64,000 nucleotides of DNA from Micromonospora_G sp044901685 (lineage in GTDB: Bacteria; Actinomycetota; Actinomycetes; Mycobacteriales; Micromonosporaceae): contig NZ_JBJDPS010000002.1 in NCBI RefSeq assembly GCF_044901685.1, positions 62,001 through 126,000 on the forward strand. Reading direction: 5' to 3'. The notes beneath the pieces were generated by a model that had not been told where the DNA came from, did no database searches, and worked only from the letters and a program-made list of their open reading frames with translations. Positions 51,233-59,981 of the stretch are shown here, in pieces. Both the position numbers and the translations under genes were made by a program. The first letter of the stretch is position 1; every line of letters begins with the position of its first letter.

Positions 51233-52303
51233 TCACGAGGCGTCATCGGCCAGGAACTTGCACGATCTCAACCACAACCGCAGGGCGCTGGCCGCCGCCA
51301 CGGTGCTGACAAGCTGCCAGTCCTTTGACCGGTCGGAGTGGCCGAAGTCAGCGATCCCGCGTACGACCAGCCACGGCACTTTCGCCTCCTGGTTGGCCCG
51401 GGCGAATCCCGTCCCCTCCATCTCCAAGGCGCCGGTTCGGCGGGCGGGGCCGGCGGTACTGGCCCGCACCCGGATGGAACCGTCCTCGATCAGCTCGTCG
51501 GCGGCCAGAATGGTCTTGCGGAAAAAGCGGGGACGGTACTCCGATGGGATGAACGACTGTGGCATGCGCAGCATGGGCACCCGTTCGACGGCCTTGGCGA
51601 TCTGCTGGGCCAGATCGTCGTGCCAGCCGAGTCGCTCCGGATGGAACGAACTCATCTCGCGCCGGATCGCGGGGTCCGGCGTGAACTGTGGCAACTCGCG
51701 CTGGTCGCCGTCCGTGGTGGTGATCTTCAGCCCGTAGTCGGTGACCCGCTCGGCGAACACCACATCGCCGAGGTCGACCTCCTTCTCCTGCCCGGCCGCC
51801 ATCCCGACCAGGCAGCACAGCCGCACGGTGTAGACCGACAGCACGGTGTGCAGGAAGGCGGCCATCTGCTGATTGCCGCCCTCCCCACAGGTGGTGACGA
51901 CTCCCTTGAGTGCGCGCTTGCCGGGGCGTTCCAGCGTGACCTCGTAGAACGAAGCACCACGCCAGCTGTGGTCCGAGTCACTCAACAGGTCGATGCCGAA
52001 GGCGACCTTCGCCGCGTCGAACTCGGTGTCCTTCACGGTGACCACCGCGAAGTCGACCGATCCCCGTTCCACCGGCCAGTCGTCGAGCTGCTGGAAGACC
52101 TCCCGTGCGAGCGTCGGGGTCATCCGCCGGGTACCCACCGTCGCGGCGGCGTGCACAAGAACCCGGGCACGGAAGCGGTGGTCGAGCTTCGCCACCGACC
52201 AGACGAGGTCGTCCAGCATGATCGAGAGTACGTCGTTGTCATGCTCGTCCCGCATCAGTGCGAGTAGCGCCAGTACGTCCTTCTCGGAGGGCTTGCGACT
52301 CAT
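51233..52303 (-). CDS. phosphorylase-superfamily nucleosidase-like protein, candidate conflict effector
   Basis: This 356-residue protein has an N-terminal helical domain of about 80 residues and a nucleoside phosphorylase/MTAN-type domain. Visible motifs are VDFAVVTVKDTEFDA (residues 83-97), VTTCGEGGNQQMAA, VGMAAGQEKEVDLGDVVFA, EMEGTGFA at 294-301 (ribose-binding Glu-Met-Glu) and RGIADFG with the catalytic Asp319. The RGIADFG..SKDWQ form is closer to nucleosidase domains fused to STAND or ankyrin proteins than to housekeeping MTAN. It would cleave a nucleoside or nucleotide base. Its start overlaps the PRTase-like gene (ATGA), the last of a three-gene operon. Confidence 0.8.
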   Translation of the reverse strand: MSRKPSEKDVLALLALMRDEHDNDVLSIMLDDLVWSVAKLDHRFRARVLVHAAATVGTRRMTPTLAREVFQQLDDWPVERGSVDFAVVTVKDTEFDAAKVAFGIDLLSDSDHSWRGASFYEVTLERPGKRALKGVVTTCGEGGNQQMAAFLHTVLSVYTVRLCCLVGMAAGQEKEVDLGDVVFAERVTDYGLKITTTDGDQRELPQFTPDPAIRREMSSFHPERLGWHDDLAQQIAKAVERVPMLRMPQSFIPSEYRPRFFRKTILAADELIEDGSIRVRASTAGPARRTGALEMEGTGFARANQEAKVPWLVVRGIADFGHSDRSKDWQLVSTVAAASALRLWLRSCKFLADDAS

Positions 52304-54042
52304 GGCCGACCTGCTCCGGACATGCCCTCCACCGCTAGCCGAGGTTTCGGCACCCGCAGACTCTCCTCCTGCGGACGCCAGGAATAGAGCGAGTGGCGGC
52401 TCTGCACGTCGTCCGGCGCGAAATCGACGAGCGCGCAGACGGTGGTCACCGACAGGTTCATCGCCACGACGATTCGCTCCATCGCCCTCATGGTCTCGCC
52501 GTCACCGACAAACTCGTCTGTCAGCACAACTTCCCGTCGGGCGACCGAGGCGAGTTCCCGACACCACGGAAGCGCCCGGTCGCATACCTGCTCCGGCGGC
52601 GTCCCGTTCGCCACCAATTCGATCACGTCGCGAGGAATGCGTATGACCCGTGCCCCGCTCCAGAGCGACAGCCGCTGCGAGACCTTCCGCGAACCCCGTT
52701 CGCCGTCCGGACAGACGAGGACCAGGTCCTGTCCCACGGTCGCGGTCTGCCGCTGGATCGACCGCCACAGTTTGTCGGTCAGCCAGTTGCCGTACCGATC
52801 GAGCATCGCGGGCAGGTCGGGCACCACGTTGTAGCCTTTGCGGCGGTCCGGGACGTTTTCCTCTGGCTTGCTGCCGCAGAGCCGGACCAACTCCCAGAAC
52901 TCACCCGTGGTCAGCGAGTCGGTCAGCTCCGCATACTGTCGGGTCTCGCCGAAGACACCGAATCGGCAGGCAGAGGCCGCCTCGGAGACCTGCTGTACGG
53001 AGAGGAAGTAGTCGACCTCGTACATGCGGCCCGCGCGGTTTCCGATCCGTCGACTGCCAAACATCCGCTTGCTCCCCTCCGCAGAGAGGACAGCCAGTAT
53101 CCGTAGCTCGCGTGGAGCGAGGCGGTCCTCGATCGCGGCTATCTTGTTCAGCAGGGAGACTCCGCGGTGCATCAGCGGCACGACGAGCAGCACGGACCGC
53201 CCCCGGTAGCTCCACACATCCCGCTCCGGATCGGTCCAATCCGCCACGGAGAGCATCGGCAGCGAGTCGGCCCTGATGCAGCATCCCTGTAACGGGGCGG
53301 CGAGCCAGTCGGAGGCGGACTCGTGGTAGGCGACCAGGTCGGGCCGGCGCGCCCCGACATACGCGTCGAGCAACTCGCCGAGCTCGTCATTGGCTTTCTG
53401 CGCGTCGAAGTAGTGCCGGAGCACCCAGGTGTCGCCGTTGTTCTCGTGTGGCCGGAACCAGCCCAGGCGGGTGATGAGTTTTGCATCGAGGCCGTCGATC
53501 GGCCGAGTGGTCACGCCGGCCAGCGCGCCCCGGTAGTCGCTCGGGTCGATTCCCGACCACGACGAGTCGCCGTCGTCGCTGAGGATCACGATCCTGCTCT
53601 CGCCCATGTAGGGGTCGAGCGCTTGGCGCAGCTTCTCCGACCTGGCCGGCTCCGGCGGTAGGAGGATCACCAGCTGTCGCCGGGTCCATCCCCCGGACTC
53701 GATCGCAGTGACGATCGCCGAGCCGATGTGGTGCATGGTCCCGGGGCGCAGGAACAGTTCGCTGTTGACCTTCTTGGTAATCACCGAGAGGTCGAGTATG
53801 CCGAGATCCACGTCCGGTGGGATCTCCTTGAGCGACTGGAAGAGGGGTTGGTAGATGGCCGCGTCGATTTCGAGCACGGTGCCGGTCTCCACCGTTCGGA
53901 ATTCACTGAGACCCACCGTGTGTACGACGGTGCCGCCCAGCACCAGTTCGGCGACCCGGTGGTAGAACCTGAGGTGGATCTCGCTCGGTTCCTCGCCCGA
54001 GCCGAGGCCGAAGCGGGCCAGGCCGAAGCTACCGCCGGTCAT
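52300..54042 (-). CDS. phosphoribosyltransferase-like protein, two PRTase-type segments
   Basis: This 580-residue protein was recognised only by fold. Near residues 505-518 it has VVLTDEFVGDGETM, a PRPP-binding loop in which D-E and G-D-G-E-T match the type I PRTase V-x-x-D-D/E-x-x-x-T-G-x-T pattern; strands LVLVCPDGERGSRKVSQRLS and RVIRIPRD precede it. A second, degenerate copy is suggested near residue 285 (SVLLVVPLMHRGVSLLNKI), without the acidic pair. The N-terminal 150 residues (EIHLRFYHRVAELVLGG onward) are not assigned. It overlaps the STAS/GHKL-like gene by 14 bp and the nucleosidase gene by four, so the three are coupled. A role in making or cleaving a PRPP- or nucleotide-derived signal is inferred. 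Confidence 0.62.
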   Translation of the reverse strand: MTGGSFGLARFGLGSGEEPSEIHLRFYHRVAELVLGGTVVHTVGLSEFRTVETGTVLEIDAAIYQPLFQSLKEIPPDVDLGILDLSVITKKVNSELFLRPGTMHHIGSAIVTAIESGGWTRRQLVILLPPEPARSEKLRQALDPYMGESRIVILSDDGDSSWSGIDPSDYRGALAGVTTRPIDGLDAKLITRLGWFRPHENNGDTWVLRHYFDAQKANDELGELLDAYVGARRPDLVAYHESASDWLAAPLQGCCIRADSLPMLSVADWTDPERDVWSYRGRSVLLVVPLMHRGVSLLNKIAAIEDRLAPRELRILAVLSAEGSKRMFGSRRIGNRAGRMYEVDYFLSVQQVSEAASACRFGVFGETRQYAELTDSLTTGEFWELVRLCGSKPEENVPDRRKGYNVVPDLPAMLDRYGNWLTDKLWRSIQRQTATVGQDLVLVCPDGERGSRKVSQRLSLWSGARVIRIPRDVIELVANGTPPEQVCDRALPWCRELASVARREVVLTDEFVGDGETMRAMERIVVAMNLSVTTVCALVDFAPDDVQSRHSLYSWRPQEESLRVPKPRLAVEGMSGAGRP

Positions 54043-55327
54043 GTCCGAACCATGGCTCTGCTCGCTCGGCGTCTTCTGTTCGGCCGGAACCAGGCTGCCC
54101 GGCGAAGGGAATCGTGACCACGAGCAGGTTGCCAGGAAATCGAGTTGTCCGGGACCAGTTCACGCGCGAGACCGCCGGGGTGACGTCCGTGCCCGATGGT
54201 GACTTGGGTGGTTCGAGGATCATCCGGAGGACGCTGTGGTAGACGTCCAGGCGACCGGCGAACCTCTGGGTGACGGCGTCGGCGAAGACCGTGGGCGGTG
54301 ACGCCAACGGCTGCCAGGGGGGTGCGCCGCGGAGATCGGGCGCCGTGACGCCACGCTGCTCCGTCGCCAGCGCCAGCATCTTTGTCGCGTCAGCCTTGAG
54401 GGGATCGACGGGGATCGCGGGTCGGATGGGCGGGACGGGTCGGACACCGCGCTCTCCGGCCGGCGGGTCCGTCGACCGTGTCGCCTCGTCCCACCAGATG
54501 ACGATCTGCAGACACGGTCGGGCTGCGGGCCCGAGCCCGTAGTACGCGGCGACGAGCGCCCTCCGTCTACCACTCGACGTCGAGGCCGCCATGAGCGCTT
54601 CGAGCACGACCGCACGGGCCACCTGCGATCCGGCGCCGGCCAGGTCACGGTTGAGCGCGGACAGGACGTGCCTGGACAGCCACCGGTGTGCGTACTGCAC
54701 CGCCTGGACGTGACGGGTGCTCGACCCGATGAGTAGCGCTTCGACCGGGAACTGATTCGCGGGCAGGGTCGGGCGAGTGCCCGTCGAGGTGGGTGGGCCC
54801 GACCTCTTGGTCAGCGCGAGACGGACCACGCTGTCCGGCGTCAGGATTTCCGAGAGCGGCCGGTCGAGCGCCTCGGTGAGGGCATTGTGAAAATTGAACT
54901 GCCACAGGAAATTCAGTGCTTCGGTGGCGGTGGGTAGCCGGACCGAGGTCTGCCGGGGCCCATGACGCTCTCGTTCGAGCAGCCGCGCGATGAGGTAGAC
55001 CAGGCTGGCCACGTCGCCGAATCGGCAATCCGACAGGTCGAGCTGGCAGACCCGTTCACCGGTCCACCGTGGTCCCGCGTCGTCCCACGCCCGCTGGAGG
55101 TGCTCGACCCCCACGTCGCCGCTGATCAACAGCACGTAGCCCGAGGCCGTTGGCGTACGGGACGCGTCGGTCTCGCGATGGGCCTCGGGTTCGCGCCGCA
55201 GCGCGTTGACCACCATCGGACCGAGCCCTTTCAGAACCAACGGACCGACCAGGCGGGCAGCCTGGGTCAGCCGGCTCACCAGGAAGGGCTGGCCGAGGAT
55301 CGCCGGCTGGGTCGCCTTGCCGGTCAT
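54029..55327 (-). CDS. STAS-like/GHKL-like protein, first gene of the candidate conflict operon
   Basis: This 432-residue protein appears to join a STAS-like domain (YVLLISGDVGVEHLQRAWDD and VCQLDLSDCRFGDVASLVYL, about residues 62-160) to a divergent GHKL ATPase-like domain. The latter is suggested by RAVVLEALMAASTSSGRRRA (N-box-like, with the Asn replaced), PCLQIVIWWDEA (G1-like strand) and the final strand GNLLVVTIPFAG near residue 410. Loss of the N-box Asn would weaken ATP binding. STAS plus GHKL recalls anti-sigma switches, but no sigma factor is linked. It is transcribed first, before the PRTase-like gene. Assignment is by pattern only. Confidence 0.5.
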   Translation of the reverse strand: MTGKATQPAILGQPFLVSRLTQAARLVGPLVLKGLGPMVVNALRREPEAHRETDASRTPTASGYVLLISGDVGVEHLQRAWDDAGPRWTGERVCQLDLSDCRFGDVASLVYLIARLLERERHGPRQTSVRLPTATEALNFLWQFNFHNALTEALDRPLSEILTPDSVVRLALTKRSGPPTSTGTRPTLPANQFPVEALLIGSSTRHVQAVQYAHRWLSRHVLSALNRDLAGAGSQVARAVVLEALMAASTSSGRRRALVAAYYGLGPAARPCLQIVIWWDEATRSTDPPAGERGVRPVPPIRPAIPVDPLKADATKMLALATEQRGVTAPDLRGAPPWQPLASPPTVFADAVTQRFAGRLDVYHSVLRMILEPPKSPSGTDVTPAVSRVNWSRTTRFPGNLLVVTIPFAGQPGSGRTEDAERAEPWFGHDRR

Positions 55328-55611
55328 CGTCTTACCACCTCACTGCGGATAGCGGTGATCGTGATCGTCTGTACGGCTGTACGGCGCTCGCTCCACTGCC
55401 GTCACGGGCGAGTTCGCAGGTAACGTAGCAGCGTCGTCACCATGTGTGAAGGTCGAAAGATGTCTCAACACCGATCCACGTCCGACAGTGTCCGAATGAC
55501 TGAGACGGCAACGGGCATGCGTCCGACTTGGACGCCGACGTTAGGGTGATGGGAGTGCGGGTTTGTACATGATCCGTGACCCCGACGGCGTGACCGCGAG
55601 AGAGGTTGATC

Positions 55612-56289
55612 GTGAACACCGAGATCACGCCGGGCACCCTGCTCGTCGCGGAGTACGAACGTTTGAAGGAGGAGCAGAACACCCGGATTGGATTCCGGGA
55701 CAATCTGCTCTACGCCTCCCTGGGATCGATGGCCGCGGTGATCGCCGCAGTGCTGCAAAGCCCAGGTCGGCCCTATTTGCTGCTCCTTCTGCCGCCGGTG
55801 TCGGTGGTGCTCGGCTGGACATACTTGGTCAACGACGAGAAGGTCTCTGCGATCAGCCGTTACATCCGCGAAGAGCTCATTCCGTCACTCCTGGCGATGA
55901 CCCGCTCCGAGGTTCCGGTCTTCGGTTGGGAGTTCGCCCATCGCGCCGACGTCCGCCGCAGATCCCGCAAGCTGCTCCAACTCGCTGTCGACCTAGCGAC
56001 ATTCTGTGCGTCCCCGCTCGCCGCGATCGTGGTCGTCTGGGCGGCCGGCGTCACGGACGTCTGGGTTGTCGCGGTCTCGGTCATCGAACTCGTCGCCGTC
56101 GGGGTGCTCGGAGCCCAGATCATCATCTATGCCGACCTCCAGGTGCACCGGCACGCGTCCGGTGACGACGGCTCCGCCACGACCGTTTCACCCGCCACGG
56201 GCGCGGCCGACGGAGAAGCTCGACAGTCGTGTCGATCGCGTACCCGGTCGGAAGTGGAAGAGGCAACGGGAAACTCTTTTCCGGTCTGA
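55612..56289 (+). CDS. four-helix membrane protein divergent from the candidate conflict operon
   Basis: This 225-residue protein has an N-terminal amphipathic helix (LVAEYERLKEEQNTRIGFRD), a first hydrophobic pair (LLYASLGSMAAVIAAVL and YLLLLLPPVSVVLGWTYLV), a cytoplasmic helical stretch of about 60 residues, and a second pair (AAIVVVWAAGVTDVWVV and SVIELVAVGVLGAQIII). The hydrophilic C-terminus has no motif. I do not recognise the family. Small multi-helix membrane proteins of this sort next to nucleotide-signal systems are often pore-forming effectors or their targets; that is inference. GTG 55612 has GAGAGAGG before it. The 284-bp gap to the operon is a likely shared control region. Confidence 0.55.
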   Translation: MNTEITPGTLLVAEYERLKEEQNTRIGFRDNLLYASLGSMAAVIAAVLQSPGRPYLLLLLPPVSVVLGWTYLVNDEKVSAISRYIREELIPSLLAMTRSEVPVFGWEFAHRADVRRRSRKLLQLAVDLATFCASPLAAIVVVWAAGVTDVWVVAVSVIELVAVGVLGAQIIIYADLQVHRHASGDDGSATTVSPATGAADGEARQSCRSRTRSEVEEATGNSFPV

Positions 56290-56468
56290 CAAGCGGGTGC
56301 CCAGAATTGCGGCGTCACCACCGTCCGGTGCGTGATTCGAGCCGCCGTTCGAGCATTCGCTGCACCGGGGCACGCCGGGGCGGCTGCGCATCACCTGGGT
56401 CAGCCCGAATCCGGTCAGAATGCTCGATCATCCGTCGTGAGTGTCGCGCCACTCCAGGGCGGGAGCGA

Positions 56469-57722
56469 TCAGCGCCCGGTGCCGGCCGATGCCGCCGCGT
56501 AACCGCCGGGAGAGCGGGCCAGTTCGGCGGTGAGCCGGGGCCGCAGCCGCTGTATGTCGGCGTGGCCGGCCCACCGCAGGGTGGTGCGAGCCAGCGCACG
56601 CAGTTCGGCCCGGACCGTCGCCGAGTCCGCCCGCTCGGCCTGGTCGAGCACCTCCGGCAACAGCTCGCAGACCCGGTCGACGTTGCCGGCCGAGGCATGC
56701 GCCAACACCCGGCGAGTGGCGAACCGGGCGTACGAGCGGGTCGACTCGGTCGGGATGCGCGGCACCTCCTGGTCGAACAATGTCGCCGACGCGGCAAAGT
56801 GGCCGAGGTCGTAGAGACACCAGGCGGTCGTCACCGCGTGCAGGTCCATCGGTGTCTCCGGCCCGAGCCGGGTGTCCACCGCCGGGGGTACGAGTGCGGC
56901 CAGTTCCCGCGCCCGGTCCAGCGCGGCCAGGCAGCCGCTCTGGTCACCGGCGAGCGCGTACCCCTGTGCCTCGCGCAGCGCGGCGAGCCACCGTATCCGG
57001 GGCGACGCTCCGGGACGGGACCGGGCACGCTCGGCCAGTGCGATCGTCTGGGCCGGCTGTCTGTCGTACATCGTGACCAGCGCGCGCCGGATCAGCACGT
57101 GGTCGGACATCTGCGCCATGCCCGCCTCCTCGGCGAGCCGGGCGGCGAGATCGGTCCACCACAGGGCGGCGGGCGAGTCACCGGCCTCCTGCGCCATCCA
57201 GCCGGCGAACTCGCTCATCCGGGCGGCCAGTGCCATGTGCCGCACCCGCACCGGTCCGGTCGTGCCGGCCGCCGCGGCGCGTACCACGTGCAACTGTGCG
57301 ATCAGGACCGGCAGCACCGCGGCGGGCGAGGCGACCCGGCCCCAGCGTCGTACGGCGTCGAAGACGCTCTCCATGTCGGCCGTCCGGTCACCGGCCGTCG
57401 GCAGCGGCAGACTCTGCTCGCCGATCTGGACCGTGCCCGACCCGTCCGGGCGTAGCTCCAGGCGCCAGGCGCCGGTGCCGAGACCGATCTCCGCGAGGGC
57501 CGTCGCGGCGTTCTGTTCCGGCGGCGTCGCCAGGCGTACCAGGGCGCCGCCACCGTCGAGCAGCGCGTCACAGGCGCGGGCCAGTTCGGGGCTCGGACCC
57601 CGACGTCCGTTCTCGACCTTGCTGAGGTGACCCTTGCTGTAGTAGATCCGCCGCGACAACTCGCCCAGGCTCATGCCCGCGACGAGACGTAGGCGTTGCA
57701 TCTCCGTGCCGAAACCTGTCAT
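56469..57722 (-). CDS. HTH (XRE) transcriptional regulator with TPR-like domain
   Basis: This 417-residue protein starts with a Cro/CI-type helix-turn-helix (MSLGELSRRIYYSKGHLSKV and ENGRRGPSPELARACDALL, residues 16-55). The rest is helical with TPR-like spacing (for example AALREAQGYALAGDQSGCLA and LDRARELAAL). This architecture is common in actinobacteria and includes regulators of antibiotic production and differentiation. It converges on the four-helix membrane protein gene and is upstream of the Nudix fusion in the same direction but 119 bp apart. Targets are unknown. Confidence 0.82.
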   Translation of the reverse strand: MTGFGTEMQRLRLVAGMSLGELSRRIYYSKGHLSKVENGRRGPSPELARACDALLDGGGALVRLATPPEQNAATALAEIGLGTGAWRLELRPDGSGTVQIGEQSLPLPTAGDRTADMESVFDAVRRWGRVASPAAVLPVLIAQLHVVRAAAAGTTGPVRVRHMALAARMSEFAGWMAQEAGDSPAALWWTDLAARLAEEAGMAQMSDHVLIRRALVTMYDRQPAQTIALAERARSRPGASPRIRWLAALREAQGYALAGDQSGCLAALDRARELAALVPPAVDTRLGPETPMDLHAVTTAWCLYDLGHFAASATLFDQEVPRIPTESTRSYARFATRRVLAHASAGNVDRVCELLPEVLDQAERADSATVRAELRALARTTLRWAGHADIQRLRPRLTAELARSPGGYAAASAGTGR

Positions 57723-57841
57723 CTGGCCCGCCGCTCATCGGTCGTGCTGGCCCGCCTCCCCGGGTCCAGCCTAGAGCGCGGGCGCACCCGACCACCTCGG
57801 GTGTCAGGCCCGGGGCCTGCGGCACGTTCCTCGATGCCGTC

Positions 57842-59068
57842 TCAGCCGACCGACCGCCCCTCGGTCCCACGTCGGCCGCTCCCCGTCCCGCGTTGGGCGA
57901 ACACTTCCGCGAACGCGGCCGAGAGCAGGCCCAGTGTGGTCCAGTCGACGAGCCGGTCGGACAGGATCTCCCGGTAGGTGCGGACCTCCACCGTCGTCCG
58001 TTCGCCCTCGTCGGCCAGGCCGAAGGTGCCGGCCGTCGAACGGAGTCGGCTGATCTCCTCCTCGTCCAGTTCGGCGCTGAACAGGTGCTGCCGGTGTGCG
58101 CAGAGCGCGCCGACCGGCTGCCGTACGCCGTGTGGGCGCAGCCGGGCCGGGTCGAGCGGCAGGCCGGTCTCCTCCTCGAACTCGGTCGCGGCGACCTGTA
58201 CCGGCGGCGCGTCGTCGAGCTGACTACCGCCGGGCAGCTCGTGCACGTACCCGTCGCTGGTCGCCGCCGGTGACCGGAACTCGCGGACCAGCGCGATCTC
58301 GGTCTCCAGCAGGGTCGCGCCCGGCCGGTACGCGACCACGCTCGCCACGTCGGTCCGGCCGATCACGATCTCGTTCTTCTTGACCCGGTCCTCGGAGTTG
58401 ATCAAGATGTGCGGGCGTACCGCCCAGAGGAAGACGTCGCCGTGTGGCCGAGGCAGGAGGTTCCAGGTGACCCGGGCGTGTTGCAGCCGGTGGCCGGAGT
58501 GCTCCTTTGTGTCGAGCCAGTGCCGGAAGCTGTCGGTACGCCACAGCGTCAGCGGGATTTCCCGGTGCGTGTCGTCCCGGCGGGCGCCGGAGCCGATCAG
58601 TGACAGCGCGTGCCCGACGGTCGCCGCGATGCTCGTAGCGACCGGAATGCGCCGTCGCTCGGCGCGATGACGCAGGTAGCCGCCTTGTGGATCGTGCGCC
58701 GGCAGGCCGAGCACCACCCGCCCGGTGCTCTCGCAACTGCCCAGCAGTACGTGCGTGACACTGCGGGACACCGGGTGGTCGTCCTCGGCCAGCCAGAACA
58801 GCACGATGTCGGACTGGTCGACCCGGGCTCCCGACCAGTCGTCGCCGTCCACCGGCTCGGCTCCGTCGCCGAGGCGGGGAACGAAGACCACCAACCGGCC
58901 GGGGCCGGTCCAGAGCCGGCGCAGCGTGTCAACGGCCTCCTCCTGCCAGGGCAGCAGCACGGTCGAGCCCGTGGTCGGGCCGGCGAGGAAGACACTCGCG
59001 TGCCACCACCGTGGTAGCTCGACGCCCGGCTGGACCACCAGCACCTCGCCCGGCTCCTGCATGGACAT
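57842..59068 (-). CDS. nucleoside 2-deoxyribosyltransferase-like/Nudix hydrolase fusion
   Basis: This 408-residue protein has an N-terminal deoxyribosyltransferase-like Rossmann domain (ASVFLAGPTTGS near residue 24, VDQSDIVLFWLAED, and RVVLGLPAHDPQGGYLRHRA) and a C-terminal Nudix domain. The Nudix box is GGSQLDDAPPVQVAATEFEE then ETGLP; the usual Arg of R-E-x-x-E-E is Thr and the upstream Glu is not at the standard place, while the E-x-x-E-E triad remains. The two domains together suggest processing of a modified nucleoside diphosphate or ADP-ribose-type molecule. ATG 59068 is chosen because it follows AGTGATGTCC-like leader and gives a clean N-terminus. It is close to the TIR-WD40 gene. Confidence 0.76.
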   Translation of the reverse strand: MSMQEPGEVLVVQPGVELPRWWHASVFLAGPTTGSTVLLPWQEEAVDTLRRLWTGPGRLVVFVPRLGDGAEPVDGDDWSGARVDQSDIVLFWLAEDDHPVSRSVTHVLLGSCESTGRVVLGLPAHDPQGGYLRHRAERRRIPVATSIAATVGHALSLIGSGARRDDTHREIPLTLWRTDSFRHWLDTKEHSGHRLQHARVTWNLLPRPHGDVFLWAVRPHILINSEDRVKKNEIVIGRTDVASVVAYRPGATLLETEIALVREFRSPAATSDGYVHELPGGSQLDDAPPVQVAATEFEEETGLPLDPARLRPHGVRQPVGALCAHRQHLFSAELDEEEISRLRSTAGTFGLADEGERTTVEVRTYREILSDRLVDWTTLGLLSAAFAEVFAQRGTGSGRRGTEGRSVG

Positions 59069-59267
59069 CACTCCCGGCCGTTGTTGTCGTGCGGAAGCGT
59101 CCCGGACAACAGGTGTGGGGCATGGTTCCCGCGCCGGCCGGCGGCCTAACAATTCTGGCCCGACGGCTGTCGGCCGAGTCGGCCGATCGCGACGTCCGTG
59201 ACCCGGCGTCGACCTCGGGTGGCACCGAACGCTGGCTGGACCGGGCCACGACGGGTCGCCGTCCGGG

Positions 59268-59981
59268 TCACAGCGCCCGCTCCTGGGTCAGTGCCAGCTC
59301 GACCACCTGCTCCGTCGTGCCCGGCGGGTCCGAATACTGGGCGGTGATCTGGAACAGGTCGGAGCCGTGCCGCCAGGTGACGCTTCGGCTGGTGATACCG
59401 GCCTGCGGGCCGATCTGGAAACCGTAACCGCCGGCGAGCACGGCCGGTACCGGGAACGGGAGGTAACCGTCCTCCCGGCTGTGCCGCTCGAAGTGGGCCA
59501 GCACCGCGTCGGCGTTCGGGACCGTGTCGAAGCGCAACACCATCGCGATCACGACGGTGGTGGCCGGGATCGTCGTCGCGGTCGGGTCGAAACCGGGCGG
59601 TGGCGACTTCCAGCCGTTCACGTGCCCGGCGACAAAGCCGTGCCCGAGCACCGTCGCCGGGTCGTCCGGGTGGTCGACGAAGACCCGACCCACGTCGTGC
59701 CGGCCGATCGGTCCGGAGAGCGGGTCGCCGGGCACGTCGGTGAGTCCGGGCGGCCGGACCAGCAGCGCGGCCAGGTCGGTCTCGGCCGGGGCCGCCACCG
59801 GCGCGGTCGGGCTCGTGGACGACGGTCCCCGGGCCGTGGGTTCCGCGACCGGCCCGGGCCGCCCACACCCGGCACCGAGCACGACCACCGCGGCGAGCGC
59901 CCAGAGCCGCCACCCGAGGCGTCGCCCGCGGGTCGCGCGGTCCGGCGCGGGCACGGGCGACGGCATCTGTTCGGACGTCAC
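59268..59981 (-). CDS. lipoprotein coupled to the TIR-WD40 gene
   Basis: This 237-residue protein has a long basic N-terminus, a signal with lipobox LGAGC near residue 38, a Pro/Thr/Ala linker and a mature domain of about 170 residues (DLAALLVRPPGLTDVPGDPL onward). DAVLAHFERHSREDGYLPF and ITAQYSDPPGTTEQVVELAL are readable but I do not recognise the fold. The GTG at 59981 overlaps the stop of the TIR-WD40 gene (GTGA), so the two are coupled. It may be the extracellular partner or sensor of that protein (inference). Confidence 0.65.
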   Translation of the reverse strand: MTSEQMPSPVPAPDRATRGRRLGWRLWALAAVVVLGAGCGRPGPVAEPTARGPSSTSPTAPVAAPAETDLAALLVRPPGLTDVPGDPLSGPIGRHDVGRVFVDHPDDPATVLGHGFVAGHVNGWKSPPPGFDPTATTIPATTVVIAMVLRFDTVPNADAVLAHFERHSREDGYLPFPVPAVLAGGYGFQIGPQAGITSRSVTWRHGSDLFQITAQYSDPPGTTEQVVELALTQERAL

